From Agapanthus africanus (lineage: Eukaryota > Streptophyta > Magnoliopsida > Asparagales > Amaryllidaceae): a DNA stretch of 64,000 nt. Every line of letters starts with the position of its first letter. The first letter of the stretch is position 1. Made by a program: the position numbers and the translations under genes. Shown here in pieces: positions 1 through 10,182 of the stretch. The stretch lies in assembly GCA_030015575.1 (NCBI GenBank), contig CM057338.1, forward strand, positions 137,107,546-137,171,545. The letters run 5' to 3'. The notes under the pieces were generated by a model. The model did no database searches. It saw nothing but the letters and a program-made list of their open reading frames with translations, and was not told the origin of the DNA.

Positions 1-560
1 TAGGGTCCTCTCGACCCTGTAAGGAGAAACCACCCGCGTGAGATCCTTACGACTTACAAGGGAACAACACACTTGGGAATCCTCACGATTCCTAAGGAGA
101 AAATACACTTGCGAGATCCTCACGACTCGTAAGGAGAACTCTCTTATGGGACCCTCACGGCTCGTAAGATTTGAAAGTCTTAAGTTACAGATACCTAAAC
201 CTGTGCTTAAGCAACCCCCACAACTTTCGACATTGCCCTACAAGTGGTCCTATAATGGCCCTTGTATACAATCCACGGGCGCGAATAAACATTTCCCTAA
301 CCAAGTCCCATCCGAGACTAGGGATATGTTTGCATCGTAAACAACCCTTGTAAATCCTCTCGACTTACAAGGAGAAAACCCTCCTGTAAGATCCTTACGA
401 CTTACAGAGGAACAATACACTTAGGAACCCTCACGATTCCTAAGGAGAAAATACGCCTATAAGATCCTCATGACTTGTAGGGAGAAATAGCTTTGTGAGA
501 CCCTTACGGCTCATAAGGTCAAAAGCCTTAGTCGACAGGACCTTAACCCTGGTCGCTAAG
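1..560 (+). repeat. Hairpin array I of element A (two blocks)
   Basis: This is a run of short imperfect palindromes about 40-45 bp apart, in two blocks (1-215 and 345-560). Each unit has a 6-9 bp stem, a near-constant 10-11 nt loop close to ATCCTCACGA or ACCCTCACGG, and a linker like GAGAAAA. Stems differ between neighbours but stay self-complementary, for example CTTGCGAG/CTCGTAAG, CTTATGGG/CTCGTAAG (G-T pairs), CTTGTAA/TTACAAG and CTTAGGAA/TTCCTAAG. Each block ends in a longer hairpin starting CTTAAG or CTTAG. No coding capacity is credible here. The equivalent in M is 49855-50400. Confidence 0.8.
231..281 (+). repeat. Covarying ~46-nt hairpin motif (first of several copies)
   Basis: The motif has the layout GCCC, TACAAG, a loop of about 16 nt, CTTGTA, TACAATCCAC, GGGC. 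The inner arms TACAAG/CTTGTA and the outer arms GCCC/GGGC pair, leaving TACAATCCAC as an unpaired strand. Further copies in A lie near 946-996, 2028-2080 and 3945-4000. In M they lie near 50092-50140, 50812-50860, 51686-51735 and 53683-53730. In R (minus strand) they lie near 25033-25081, 25706-25751 and 26228-26275. LTR copies are near 12040-12088, 39590-39630 and 61935-61980. Arms change together between copies (TACAAG/CTTGTA, TGCAAG/CTTGCA, TACAG/CTGTA, TACGG/CCGTA). Confidence 0.75.
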
Positions 561-689
561 CTTCCTTTGTTCGACAACGACAGAGGCAAATGATGATTCG
601 CTCCTGGCAATATCCCAGTTGTAGCGGTGCTAATGCCGAAATCGGTGTCTAATTTCAGGTCTACGGCGAGAAACCAGTAGACCGCACAT

Positions 690-930
690 GCATACAAAAT
701 AGCCGAAATGATGGGGCAACTTGCAATAAAAAAAAAGCAGCAAGTAAAATGTATGCATGCGAAATAGCCGAAATGATGGGGCAACTCGCAATAAAAAGCA
801 GTGAGTAGAGATAAAATAAATAGCCGAAATGATTGGGCACCGTGAAAAATAGCCGAAATGATTGGGCAATCACGACCTTCGCGATATAAAAGCTGAAATG
901 ATAGAGCATCGCGGAAATAAAACAAAAAAA
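690..930 (+). repeat. Iteron-like repeats GCCGAAATGATTGGGCA
   Basis: Five or so irregularly spaced copies of a motif close to GCCGAAATGATTGGGCA lie within 240 bp. They are separated by short A-rich or self-complementary spacers such as CTCGCAATAAAAAGCAGTGAG. The same motif recurs in M (50567-50765) and, on the other strand, in R (25105-25320), so it is conserved between families. It has no protein-coding explanation; the reading frames crossing it differ between copies. Confidence 0.7.
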
Positions 931-1079
931 TGACGATAAAACTTTGGCCCTACAGTTAAGATCACATCGATCCCTGTATACAATCCAAGGGCGTAAACAA
1001 AGAGGGAACCGTACTTTCCCAAAAGACTCCGTCAGACGACGAAGCCAAACCTCGACGGTTCATTCCAACCGAAGAAGCC

Positions 1080-1925
1080 AGTGTCTTTAGCAAAAATCCT
1101 CGACTCACGGATACAAACACTCCTTGACGAGAGCCTTCTGATTCGCGTCGACTCGCAGAGCCACCAGTGCCTCCGTGGGAACCCTCGACTCGTTTCAAAC
1201 CCCAAGGAAACAAATAATCCTTGGCTCTTGGGAAACAAATAATCCCTAGCAAACTCCTCGACTCACGGATACAAACACTCCTTGACGAGAGCCTTCTGAT
1301 TCGCGTCGACTCGCAGAGCCACCAGTGCCTCCGTGGGAACCCTCGACTCATTTCAAACCCCAAGGAAACAAATAATCCTTGGCTCTTGGGAAACAAATAA
1401 TCCCTAGCAAACTCCTCGACTCACGGATACAAACACTCCTTGACGAGAGCCTTCTGATTCGCGTCGACTCGCAGAGCCACCCGAGCCTCCGTGGGAACCC
1501 TCGACTCGTTTCAAACCCCAAGGAAACAAATAATCCTTGGCTCTTGGGAAACAAATAATCCCTAGCAAACTCCTCGACTCACGGATACAAACACTCCTTG
1601 ACGAGAGCCTTCTGATTCGCGTCGACTCGCAGAGCCACCCGAGCCTCTGTGGGAACCCTCGACTCGTTTCAAACCCCAAGGAAACAAATAATCCTTGGCG
1701 CTTGGGAAACAAATAATCCCTAGCAAAAACTCCTCGACTCACGGATACAAACACTCCTTGACGAGAGCCTTCTGATTCGCGTCGACTCGCAGAGCCACCA
1801 GAGCCTCTGTGGGAACCCTCGACTCGTTTCAAACCCCAAGGAAACAAATAATCCTTGGCGCTTGGGAAAAAAATAATCCCTAGCAAAAATCCTCGACTCA
1901 CGGATACAAATACTCCGTGACGAGA
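1080..1925 (+). repeat. 158-bp tandem repeat, about 5-6 copies (element A)
   Basis: Near-identical units begin at about 1092, 1251, 1409, 1567, 1727 and 1887, a period of 158-160 bp. Each unit contains self-complementary pieces, notably CCAAGG and CCTTGG either side of an AAACAAATAAT spacer. M carries the same unit with about four copies (50885-51560), so copy number is labile. The period is not a multiple of three, and the open frames across it are repeat artefacts. The 3' untranslated regions of Tat/Ogre elements are known to hold variable tandem repeats of this sort. Confidence 0.9.
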
Positions 1926-2127
1926 GCCTCCCGACTTACGTCAACTCGCAGAGCCACCACTGTTCGTCCCACCTTGCAAGATGAAGTCTCGGGCAGCAAA
2001 GATTGAAAAACTTGCTTCCTGAACAATGGGGCCCTGCAAGTCAATCCAAAATGGTCTCTTGCATACTATTCACGGGTCTCACTCTCCAAAGTCGAGTTTC
2101 GACAAGGAGAGAAACAACCGCTTACGA

Positions 2128-2340
2128 ATCCTCTCGACTCGTAAGAGGGAAAATTCTCTTATAGGATCCTTACGACTTATAAGAGAAAACCACGCTTAGG
2201 AATCCTCACGATTCCTAAGGAGAAAATCCACCTATGAGATCCTCTCGATCCGTAGGGAGAAAGATTTCTATGAGACCCTCACGGCTCATAGAATTGAAAA
2301 GTCTTAGGCGGCAGATCTGAACCTGCGGCCTAAGCCATCG
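2128..2340 (+). repeat. Hairpin array II of element A
   Basis: Five short hairpins are followed by a longer one beginning CTTAGGC and ending GCCTAAG. Stems include CTTACGA/TCGTAAG, CTTATA/TATAAG, CTTAGGAA/TTCCTAAG and CTATGAG/CTCATAG. The block is preceded by a covarying hairpin motif (2028-2080). It is about 90% alike, by eye, to array III at 4035-4260. It lies just beyond the 3' end of the small antisense gene. Confidence 0.75.
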
Positions 2341-2581
2341 CCATTTCTTAAGGAAGCCAAGACGCGCGCTCTATTATCCGTCGACCATGTTTATTAAGAT
2401 GGCAGACCAAAAAAAAAGGGAAGGAACATCCGATTTACATCTGATTAAGCATTCGAGACATACTCGTTCATGCACGAGCAGAAAACTCAGGACGAGAAAT
2501 AAGAGAAGCTGAAATAAAAAGTTTCCATTCATATTGGCAAAAATTCTTACAATCATGAAAAACAATAAAAGAAAAATATTA

Positions 2582-3088
2582 TTACAATGGAATAACTTCA
2601 GATCCGGGGCATGGATTGAGGAATTCAAAAGTAAGGCTGTTCAAAGTTCTTCTGGCCTTTCTAATTATTCTTATGCGCAGCCTCTCGCGCTCCTCGGTGT
2701 CGATATCATCGGCAAGCCCTTCCGGCCTTTGATAAGCAGCAACGATCGTCGTCTGCTGAAAGATTTGATGTAGGATATCAATGAGGTTGTTTCGCCGTTT
2801 CTTCGAAATCAACCCCGTCAAGTACACCGAATGCACCTTGTCTTCGGCATCATCCAGCGCATTGAGTGGTAAGGCCTCGTGAAGACCCGGAAGTGCTCTC
2901 CATATTGCCCTCAGCACGACTTTCAAAAGAGCCGAACGACGAGGTAGCAGCCAACCACCGCTTGCGTTCAGGCGACCCATAACCTCTGCACATTGAGCGT
3001 CTGTAAACTCCTGGTTTTGTTCACGGCCTTGTGCGCGGATATCGTCGTAAGTAAGGAACTCGTGCAAGCTGTATAGATGCACCGCCAT
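2582..3088 (-). CDS. Small antisense protein of unknown function (168 aa)
   Basis: I do not recognise this protein. It begins MAVHLYSLHEF, is charged and largely helical-looking, and ends in EVIPL. It has no signal peptide or membrane segment. Recurring landmarks are an LPRRSALLKVVL stretch, a LISKKRR basic stretch, and a C-terminal half rich in Arg and Glu. It lies on the strand opposite to the retroelement genes. The start is supported by a splice acceptor (TTTCTTTCAG) five bases upstream, by the M copy with the same start (MAAVHLYSLHEF), and by the conserved frame. R encodes a more diverged homologue (23502-23953) in which LLPHHSALLKIVV, LISKKRR and IFQQ/VFQQ are kept. Conservation across two element families argues for selection on the protein. 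The A copy looks whole. Confidence 0.75.
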   Translation of the reverse strand: MAVHLYSLHEFLTYDDIRAQGREQNQEFTDAQCAEVMGRLNASGGWLLPRRSALLKVVLRAIWRALPGLHEALPLNALDDAEDKVHSVYLTGLISKKRRNNLIDILHQIFQQTTIVAAYQRPEGLADDIDTEERERLRIRIIRKARRTLNSLTFEFLNPCPGSEVIPL

Positions 3089-3093
3089 TACGC

Positions 3094-3356
3094 CTGAAAG
3101 AAATACTACAGAAGATTAGCGACAGAAGAAAAAACAATATACATAGAGGGCTAAGTTTTCTCTAAAAGCTCTTCTGGTTAGGATTAATTAGAGTTAATCC
3201 AAGAATTGGTGTTACCTGAAGTTTTTCTAAGAACGATGGAAGAGAGAGAGTAAAGCTCTGGAATTCTAGAAGGCAAGAGCAAAGCCCTGAAGTTTGTTGA
3301 AAATAAAATCTGAAAGATAATAAGCATCGATGGTGGACCAAAGGTCCTATTTATAG
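3094..3356 (-). promoter_or_regulatory. Promoter and 5'UTR intron of the small antisense gene
   Basis: On the minus strand, CTATAAATAG at 3347-3356 is a strong plant-type TATA box. Transcription would start near 3320. An intron follows at about 3094-3215 (donor CTTCAG|GTAAC, acceptor TTTCAG|GCG), ending five bases before the ATG. The M copy has the same TATA box (53068-53077) and intron (52785-52932). AGAGC-AAA-GCTCT-like palindromes occur in the leader and further upstream. Confidence 0.7.
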
Positions 3357-3429
3357 GCATCATGTGCCTCTTTGGCTCCCAAAAGTTGTCACGATGATTC
3401 AAATTCCGAGGCGGGAGACGAAGCAACGC

Positions 3430-3900
3430 TTCATCTTCCCCCAATCAGAGCAAAGCTCTGCTTTCAAAACTAATAAATGAAGCGACGCTTCGGATTATCT
3501 GCACTGCGCAACGCGTCGTGTCTTGCGCAGACGTATCAGCGTAGTGCCCAAGGCAGCGCACCCAATCAGAGCAAAGCTCTATTTCAAGCAAAATTAAATG
3601 AAGCAGCGCTTCAGATTATTTGCGCTGCGCCGTGCGCTGCACGGTACGTGTCAGCGCAGATGCGCTCACACAGTTGCGCGACGCCGTGCACTGCGTGACA
3701 CGTATCACGCTCTGGGGTATTTACGCCAAACGGAATTAAAGTTCTAAAGAAATCTCTTCTATTCTTGTTAAAACAAGAAGATTTTTCCGTAAAACAGAAG
3801 CCCTTAGATCAAAAGATCCAACGGTGGGGAAATTCCCCAAATCACTCAGAGAGAGATTTCTTTAACAAATTCAGCTTGCTTCTCAATTTGCAAGATGAAA
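3430..3900 (+). other. Internal U3-like segment behind the small antisense promoter
   Basis: No gene lies here. The stretch resembles the U3 start of this element's own LTR (10183-10680). It has CAATCAGAGCAAAGCTCT, CGCTGCGC-rich repeats, a TTCTTGTTAAAACAAGAAG palindrome, GATCCAACGGTGGGG and CCCCAAATCACTCAG, in the same order. It therefore looks like a remnant or duplicate of LTR U3 embedded in the internal region. The M counterpart is about 53190-53640. Confidence 0.65.
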
Positions 3901-4034
3901 CCTCAGGCGGGGGAGGAGTGAAAACTTGATCCCTAAAAAAAAAATGGGACCCTACAAGTCGATCTGAGAAGGTCTATTGCATACTATTCACGGGTCTCAC
4001 TCTCCAAAGTCGAGTTTCGGTAAGGAGGGAAACA

Positions 4035-4260
4035 ACCACTTACGGGTCCTCTCGACTCATAAGAGGGAAAAATTCTCTTATACGATCCTTACGACTTATA
4101 AGAGAAAACCACACTTAGGAATCCTCATGATTCTTAAGGAGAAAAATCCACCTACGAGATCCTCTCGACCCGTAGGGAGAAAAGCCTCTATGAGACCCTC
4201 ATGGCTCATAGAGTTGAAAAGTCTTAGGCGGTAGACCTGAACCTGCGGCCTAAGCCATCG
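4035..4260 (+). repeat. Hairpin array III of element A
   Basis: This array is a near duplicate of array II (2128-2340), with the same six-hairpin order ending in a CTTAGGC...GCCTAAG hairpin, and the covarying motif just before it (3945-4000). It lies beyond the 3' end of the PMD gene. From 4261 to 4463 there is only the A/T-rich 3' flank of that gene. Confidence 0.75.
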
Positions 4261-4463
4261 CTATCTCTGGGAGAAATGAAGTTATCGGCCAATAAGGTTC
4301 ATCAAAGATATCATGCAAAAAAAAAGGGGCGGAGAAATGACACAAGACATTACAAAAATGTGCATCTTTTACTCATAAATATTGATCGAGTACAGGATAC
4401 ATTGTACTAAAGAATAAAAAAATATATACATCTATTTTACAAGTACAAATGATACAAGGAGAA

Positions 4464-7400
4464 TTACTGAGAAGGAAGCGCCTTGCATAGATTTAGCAAT
4501 TGCTCACATACTTCCTTCCACGCCTTCTCTTGACCAGCCGCCACCGCCAGTTCGGCCTCTGCTTGAGCCCGCTGCTGCCTGAAGGATGCAAGCTGTTCCC
4601 CAACGACCTGCTGAGCTGCTTCACGGCCTCGGGCATCACGCTCGGCGGCATCAAGTCTCCGCTTCAGTGCTAGCCCATTAGAAATATGCTCCAGCAGGCC
4701 TTCGAAGACAGCTTTCACCTCGGCAGCGTTCGTCCTAACTTCAGCGCGCAGGCGAGCAGTTGCGCTTGAAGATTCTTGACGTTCCTTCAACCGTAAAGCT
4801 GTTTCTTGCTCCAAATGACGGAAGTAAGAAGTGCTTTGCTCGAGCCAAGCTGTCCGTTGGGTGCTTATATCCAAAACTTCGGGAGAAGGGCGCGTCGACT
4901 CCAACCGATGCAGGCAGGCCTCAATCTCTCTGCAGTGGTTAACCCGAGATTCAACGACGCCTTCGTTGTGAAAGTTTACGAGCGCCGCCAACATCGGGTT
5001 AACCTCCATGGCGAAATCCACGGCAGAAGGGAGAGCGTCCATACTAAGCTCTTCGATATACCCGCTCAGCATGCCCAAACTCATCACAGCACCTTTTGAA
5101 GATGGACGTTTCAAGAAAGGGCCTGCCGGTGAAAGGACGCGAGACTCAAGAGGGACCGGAGCTGGAACAATAGCTGCAAAACAAAACATGGTTAAACGAT
5201 GGTTCAAGAGATGTTGAAGGGTTATCAAAAAGGCAATTTACTATACCAGCTGCAACGGACGGCAAAGCCGGAAGGGCCGGTGGCGTAGCAGGTCTTGCGT
5301 TCCCTCCTTCGATTTGTGGCACTGCAATAAGGAAGAGGAAAAGTCAGAAATCATCCCATTGCTAAAAAAAGGGAGTAAATAAAGACATCGAAATAACACT
5401 CACCGGCACCACTAGAAGGAGAAGCGAGTTCGGATGGGAAGGAGAAGTGTGGGAGCAACACTTGGTATAGATGATCAAAGAGCACTCCTAAAAGGACACA
5501 GTGGTATAACGTTAGTACAGAAGCTACACGTTTAAAAGATTAACTCATGAGTCGTAAATCCATACCTTCCAACATCCGCGATGGCACAAGGGAAGACGGG
5601 AAGGTGACCACCGCCAAAGCAGTAATTGACGGTGCTCCTTCGAGCAATGGAGCGTCGGCACTGGCCGCACCTGCAAAGACAAACTTGTTAGAAGAGATCG
5701 CAAGATATATAAAAAGAAAAACGCTGGTAACTCGAAATTTACCCGACGAGCTGCCAGCCGAAACTGAGGCAATCCCCTCCTCCATTGACATGAGGCCACC
5801 GCCCGTAGCCTCATCACCCGACTTAATGGGAACCGTTGTTGTGCTCGCAAGCCCTGGAGACGGCAGGGGACCAGACGTGGGGAGGGCTATGATTGGGGTA
5901 TTGCCAGATTCCTGGGAAAGAGCGGTTAGCTCCTCCTCAGGAATTATGGCCGCCTCACCCGATACTCCCTCGGGTTCTGCGGTCACGGTTGTCTCGTCCA
6001 TCGGCGCCGCGAGGTCTCCAGCCTCAAGCGCCTTGCCCTCTACTACCTTCGGCTCGGTTAAGACAATCATCTCATCTGCCGCCACTTCAGGTTCGGCGTC
6101 CATGACCCTCTCGGCTGCAGGTCCCCCAACCTCTGCTTCGGGTCCCGTGGCACCAACGACGTTGCTCACCGTCGGCTCGGGTTCGGCAGGCGCCGCTTCC
6201 GCCGTTTCCCTGGGTTCAACGGTCTCTGCCTCCCCCTCAGTCGGACTTGGCCCTGCAAGATGGAATGCATATGAGCCAATGGCTTTATAATAATTCTTAC
6301 AACAAGGTTCTGAAAGAGATGCTACCTGAAGGGGATTTATTGTTTGCACTTCGGGCCGCGCGCGCCACTTGCCTATGAGCAGTAGATAGAGCGACAGGGA
6401 CCTCTTCAGAAGGAGTGTCAGCGCGAGGAATAGTACTAGGGCCCACTCCCGCGGCCAAAGCAGCTCTGCGCGCCTTTGCTTCGCGTCTCAACCGCTTCCG
6501 CTCCTCCCGAGCCGTTGAGATGGATGCCACTAGGGCTTCTTTAATTGAGGCGTCCTCATCCGTGAATAGGGATGCCTCCAGATTTTTCAGGGCATCCCTC
6601 GTCGTTTTGTCAAGTCGAGGCTCCTCCAGCAGCCTCGACGAGACCGGGACTTCAGTAACAGGCTCGGGAAGGATCCCCGCATCAACTGATATAACCCCTG
6701 CTAAGAAACGAAAGAAGGTTAGGTTGACCATCAGAAGAGATGACAAACTTTCCTTATAAAAGAGAAAGGGGTGGGACATACCAACTCCTGCTAGAGCGCG
6801 CTTCTCCTCCTCCTCTTGGAAGGTTTTCAAAGAGGCAGCGATAGCCTCTTCAGTAGAGACACCTGTTGAAAATCGGGCAAATATTAGTTAAAGATAATAA
6901 TAAAAAGTGCAATAAAATGACGAAGAAAGTGGATGATGATTACCTGACTCAGCGAGTTTACTTAACATCGCTTCGAGCCTCGCCGATCGCTCCGAAGCTG
7001 CAATGGCGGCAGCCAAGTTGGTGTCTGCAGGGTCTACCAAGAAGCCCTCATTGCTGCCATATTCACTTATGCCTTCGTTGGGAGGAGCTGCAGGCTCTAA
7101 GCCGAGGACCGCGTCAAGGGAAAGGACGGACTTCTTCTTCTTCTTCTGTCCGCCAGCCTTAGATCCACCCGGAATAGATTTGCGCTTGGCAGTTATTTTA
7201 GGGCGGCGGGTCCCGATATCTGCTCCTGCGCCGGACCCTGGCGATACCACATTAACCGTCTTTGTGGGAGCACGGGGCGCCGGTGGTGCATCCACCGTAG
7301 CAGGCAGTGGCAATCCACGCGGGGGGCTCAACACGTGTGGTTGATCAACTCCGGCATCTTTTATCGGGAGAATGACCTGGATCCTTGGCTGCAAGGGAGC

Positions 7401-9272
7401 CTTGCGATCACCGCCAGGAGGCGCACCCCTACGGTCAACCAGCATACGCTTCTCCGTTAAGATAATTGGGCCCATCGCGTGCGCATACCAGGCCACATAT
7501 GAATTAAGCATCTTAGGGGCACAGCTGGGTTCACTGATAAAGAAATAGGAACCTGTATTAAGCCGTATGAAATGATGCATCGCATTCCTTATCCCCTCTT
7601 GGTTGGCCACGGGTGTTTCCAGAAAAGCTTCCATCGGGATCCCTTGGTTGTAACTCGATTGCCAGGCAAATCGGTGTGGGTTATACCTCATAAACAGAGC
7701 TGTCTCATTCTGCCTAAATACTAGATAGCCCGGCCGAATGGAGTAGAGGTGGAGGATTTCCCGAGCCTTCAGTACAGAAGCCCCGCCCTTAAAATCATCA
7801 CGTAGTGGCACCACTGACTTAGTGGTCTCTGAGCCTATGGTGATGACCTTATCCATAAAAGAAATCTTCGCTCCGACCAGATGTGGACGCAGGAGCAGTC
7901 CCCTAGAATCCCGCGGGGATGCGACCACAATTGAAGCCCCGACCAACCGCATGATTCTCGGAAGTCTACATTTCTCAAAGAACGGAGGAGTCTTATGAGC
8001 ACCAAACACCCTTTGCACGTGCATCTCCATCCAAGAAGTGAAATAGTGCATCGGGAAGTTGGCAGGCTGTACTCCAGGCTCACTAGCGTCTGCCGCTACG
8101 CTAAGTCCATTATAGAGGTAAGCCAGCCCGGCGATCCCTACCGATAACTGCAAACCAGCCACCATTCGATGCGCCGGGTAAAAGACGGAGGGCCGCATGA
8201 GGCGTGGTTGCGTGGGAAGCGCGAAGCTGCATAACCATAAACCCAAGAACCGTATAAAAAAGGTCTCCTCGTCCATGCCAGGAACGGCGATCTCTGAGAA
8301 AGGGACGTTGGCAGTGCCGGGGAGATAAAAGTCCCGCTGGTCATTTTCCGATACAGGTCGGCGGTCCAAGCCGAAACCAAAAGGGTCAGCAAGCTGGGTG
8401 AACTTCTCGCCCTGCTATGGTAGGAATTCCGGGCGAATAAAGCGAGCAATAAAATCTGCGAAACTGACGCCCCGCTCGCCCGATCCCAAATGGAGTTCCT
8501 CATAGATCTCCAACACCTTCACCAAGCCCGGATACTGATGCTGAATGGCATTCTCCGGAGTTAAGTCAAACACCAGCTGCTTGGTGGCAAAGACGTACTC
8601 GTCAGGAGGAAGCAGCTCCTCGTAGTGCTCTCCCCTCATTGGTAGACCCGAAATCTCAGCGAATTCCTCCAAGGAGATAGAGACTTCCCTATCCGCCATC
8701 AGGAAGGTGTGAGTGGGGATATTCCATTGTTCAATAAAGGCCTTGACCCACCACGTTGGAAGAGAGGAATACTCAAAAAGAGAAACGTAGATGGCCGAAT
8801 ATAAACCAATCCTCGTTAGATGAGTCCTTTTCGCCGATAAGATGTACTGGGCCCATTGCAAATATCCGGCAAGCGGTCGCGGGATCAATCCAATATTGTA
8901 AGCCTGTCCCCAAGGGCGTGCTTCACCCTGACAGATTCGCCTCCCCAAGATGTCTATCGCCGGCGGCGGCTGCACTGGGATGGCACCGATCGCAGGCTGG
9001 AGGAGGTCGTCAGAATTCCAGTTTTTAACCTCCACGGCATACTTCACCGGGGGCTCGTCCGCATAAGGGATCGTAACTATGGGCTCAGAGGGCGAGGCAG
9101 AGCTGAAGCTGCGACGGCCTTGGATGATTTGGCTGTACCACCTTCCCCACAGGTGGAGTTTCTTGCACTCGGGGTCATGATCTTTAATCAAAGCGAACGC
9201 CACCCGGTCCACAGGCGAATGGGGGAACCCTCCTTCCGAGCGAACAAAGGGGAAAGACAAGTCGTCAGACAT
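4464..9272 (-). pseudogene. Antisense PMD-coiled-coil gene, eight coding exons (element A copy)
   Basis: This is a gene on the strand opposite to the retroelement. Exon 1 (6944-9272) encodes a plant mobile domain (PMD, aminotransferase-like) protein. Diagnostic are RWYSQIIQGRR, a WWVKAFIEQWNIPTHTF stretch, and DREVSISLEEFAEISGLP. A basic Pro/Ala-rich stretch with a run of lysines follows. Further exons, each flanked by GT..AG signals, lie at about 6782-6862, 6326-6697, 5743-6252, 5566-5670, 5404-5487, 5247-5321 and 4464-5173. Exons 3 and 4 are acidic and low-complexity. The last exon has about 150 residues of heptad-like coiled coil rich in Ala, Glu, Arg and Gln, and ends NLCKALPSQ. The same exon layout is found in M. 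Host PMD proteins such as MAIN and MAIL1 act in gene and transposon silencing in plants, and PMDs also occur in transposons. The role here is unknown. About one break is visible. Confidence 0.8.
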
Positions 9273-9277
9273 GTTTC

Positions 9278-10080
9278 CTGTAGAAAGACAAAAATAACCG
9301 TTAGTGTTGACACTTGGCATTTTAAAAATCTTACTCCACACTGTGATGTAATGGGTAGGGGAAAAAAAGGGGACCCACAAAATCTGGATGACGGTACATC
9401 ATTTAATAAGACAACCCCATCATTAGATGAGACTGTCAATTAATAAAAAGGTCCCCAAGAAAATACCCTCATTGATGAGACATCCCTAGAGACAAGGAGA
9501 AAATTTCCTCTTTTAGAGCAAAGCTCTGTCACAGAGTGGCATTTGTCAAACTCTGGTCTCAAGGGAACAAGATTCCTTAAAAGAACATAGCTCTGTGGTA
9601 ATAATGGAAAGATCCATCAAATTTTTTTTTTACTTAGAATTAGAATTTTTGGAATCTTGAAAAACCCATGAAAACTTATAAAAAAAAAGAAGAAGAAAAA
9701 AAGTGTTTTATTTTTCAAAATCTAAAAAAGATCTACAGTGGATCCAAGAGCAAAGCTCTGTTCATGGGTTAAAACCCATGGACCAGATCTCTGTAAATCT
9801 GTGAGTTTTTGAGAGCAAGGCTCTGTTGATGAAACCCCAGAGGGGTTCTTTTTAGATCAAAGATCTATGAGAGCAAGGCTCTATTAATCAGCTTTAATTT
9901 AATTTAATTCAATTTAATTCAATTTTATTTTTTTAAATACCTACAATGGTTATGAACTCTGGAGTTCTTGGAAAAAAATCAAGAGCAAGGCTCTGAAAAT
10001 TCTTAAGCAAGAGCAAGGCTCTGAGTCAAAATTCTTTAAGTGGTAAAGAATTTTCTGAGGACCAAGGGTCCTATTTATAG
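9278..10080 (-). promoter_or_regulatory. Promoter, leader and 5'UTR intron of the PMD gene (element A)
   Basis: On the minus strand a TATA box CTATAAATAG lies at 10071-10080. A leader of about 100 bases and an intron at about 9278-9940 follow (donor TTGTAG|GTATTT, acceptor TTCTACAG|GAAAC). The intron ends five bases before the ATG. The region contains about seven copies of the palindrome AGAGC-AAR-GCTCT (near 9515, 9590, 9752, 9812, 9870, 9982 and 10008). The block around the TATA box, CCAAGGGTCCTATTTATAGG, is almost identical to that of the small antisense gene, so the two promoters are related. Confidence 0.7.
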
Positions 10081-10168
10081 GCGCCTGCGCCCCTTCAATT
10101 GACCCCCTTGATCCAACGGCTAGGATCTTGCCACCGCTGCACTCACGTGCGCGCCACGTGAGCGCAAC

Positions 10169-10182
10169 GGTGGGGGGGCATT
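10169..10182 (+). other. Polypurine tract of element A
   Basis: GGTGGGGGGG followed by CATT lies immediately before the LTR start TGTTCC. This is the position and composition expected of the plus-strand primer site. M has the same layout at 59890-59901. Confidence 0.75.

Noticed and set aside
962-1901. Overlapping minus-strand open frames (68-165 codons) over the 158-bp repeats, and the same at 50403-51550
   Set aside because: The repeat period is not a multiple of three, the frames shift between units, and no start or splice context is shared. They are by-products of a repeat without stops.
5547-6290. 247-codon plus-strand frame opposite the PMD gene (similar at 55708-56046)
   Set aside because: It is the shadow of the acidic low-complexity exons and their introns on the minus strand. 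It crosses intron borders and is not kept between copies.
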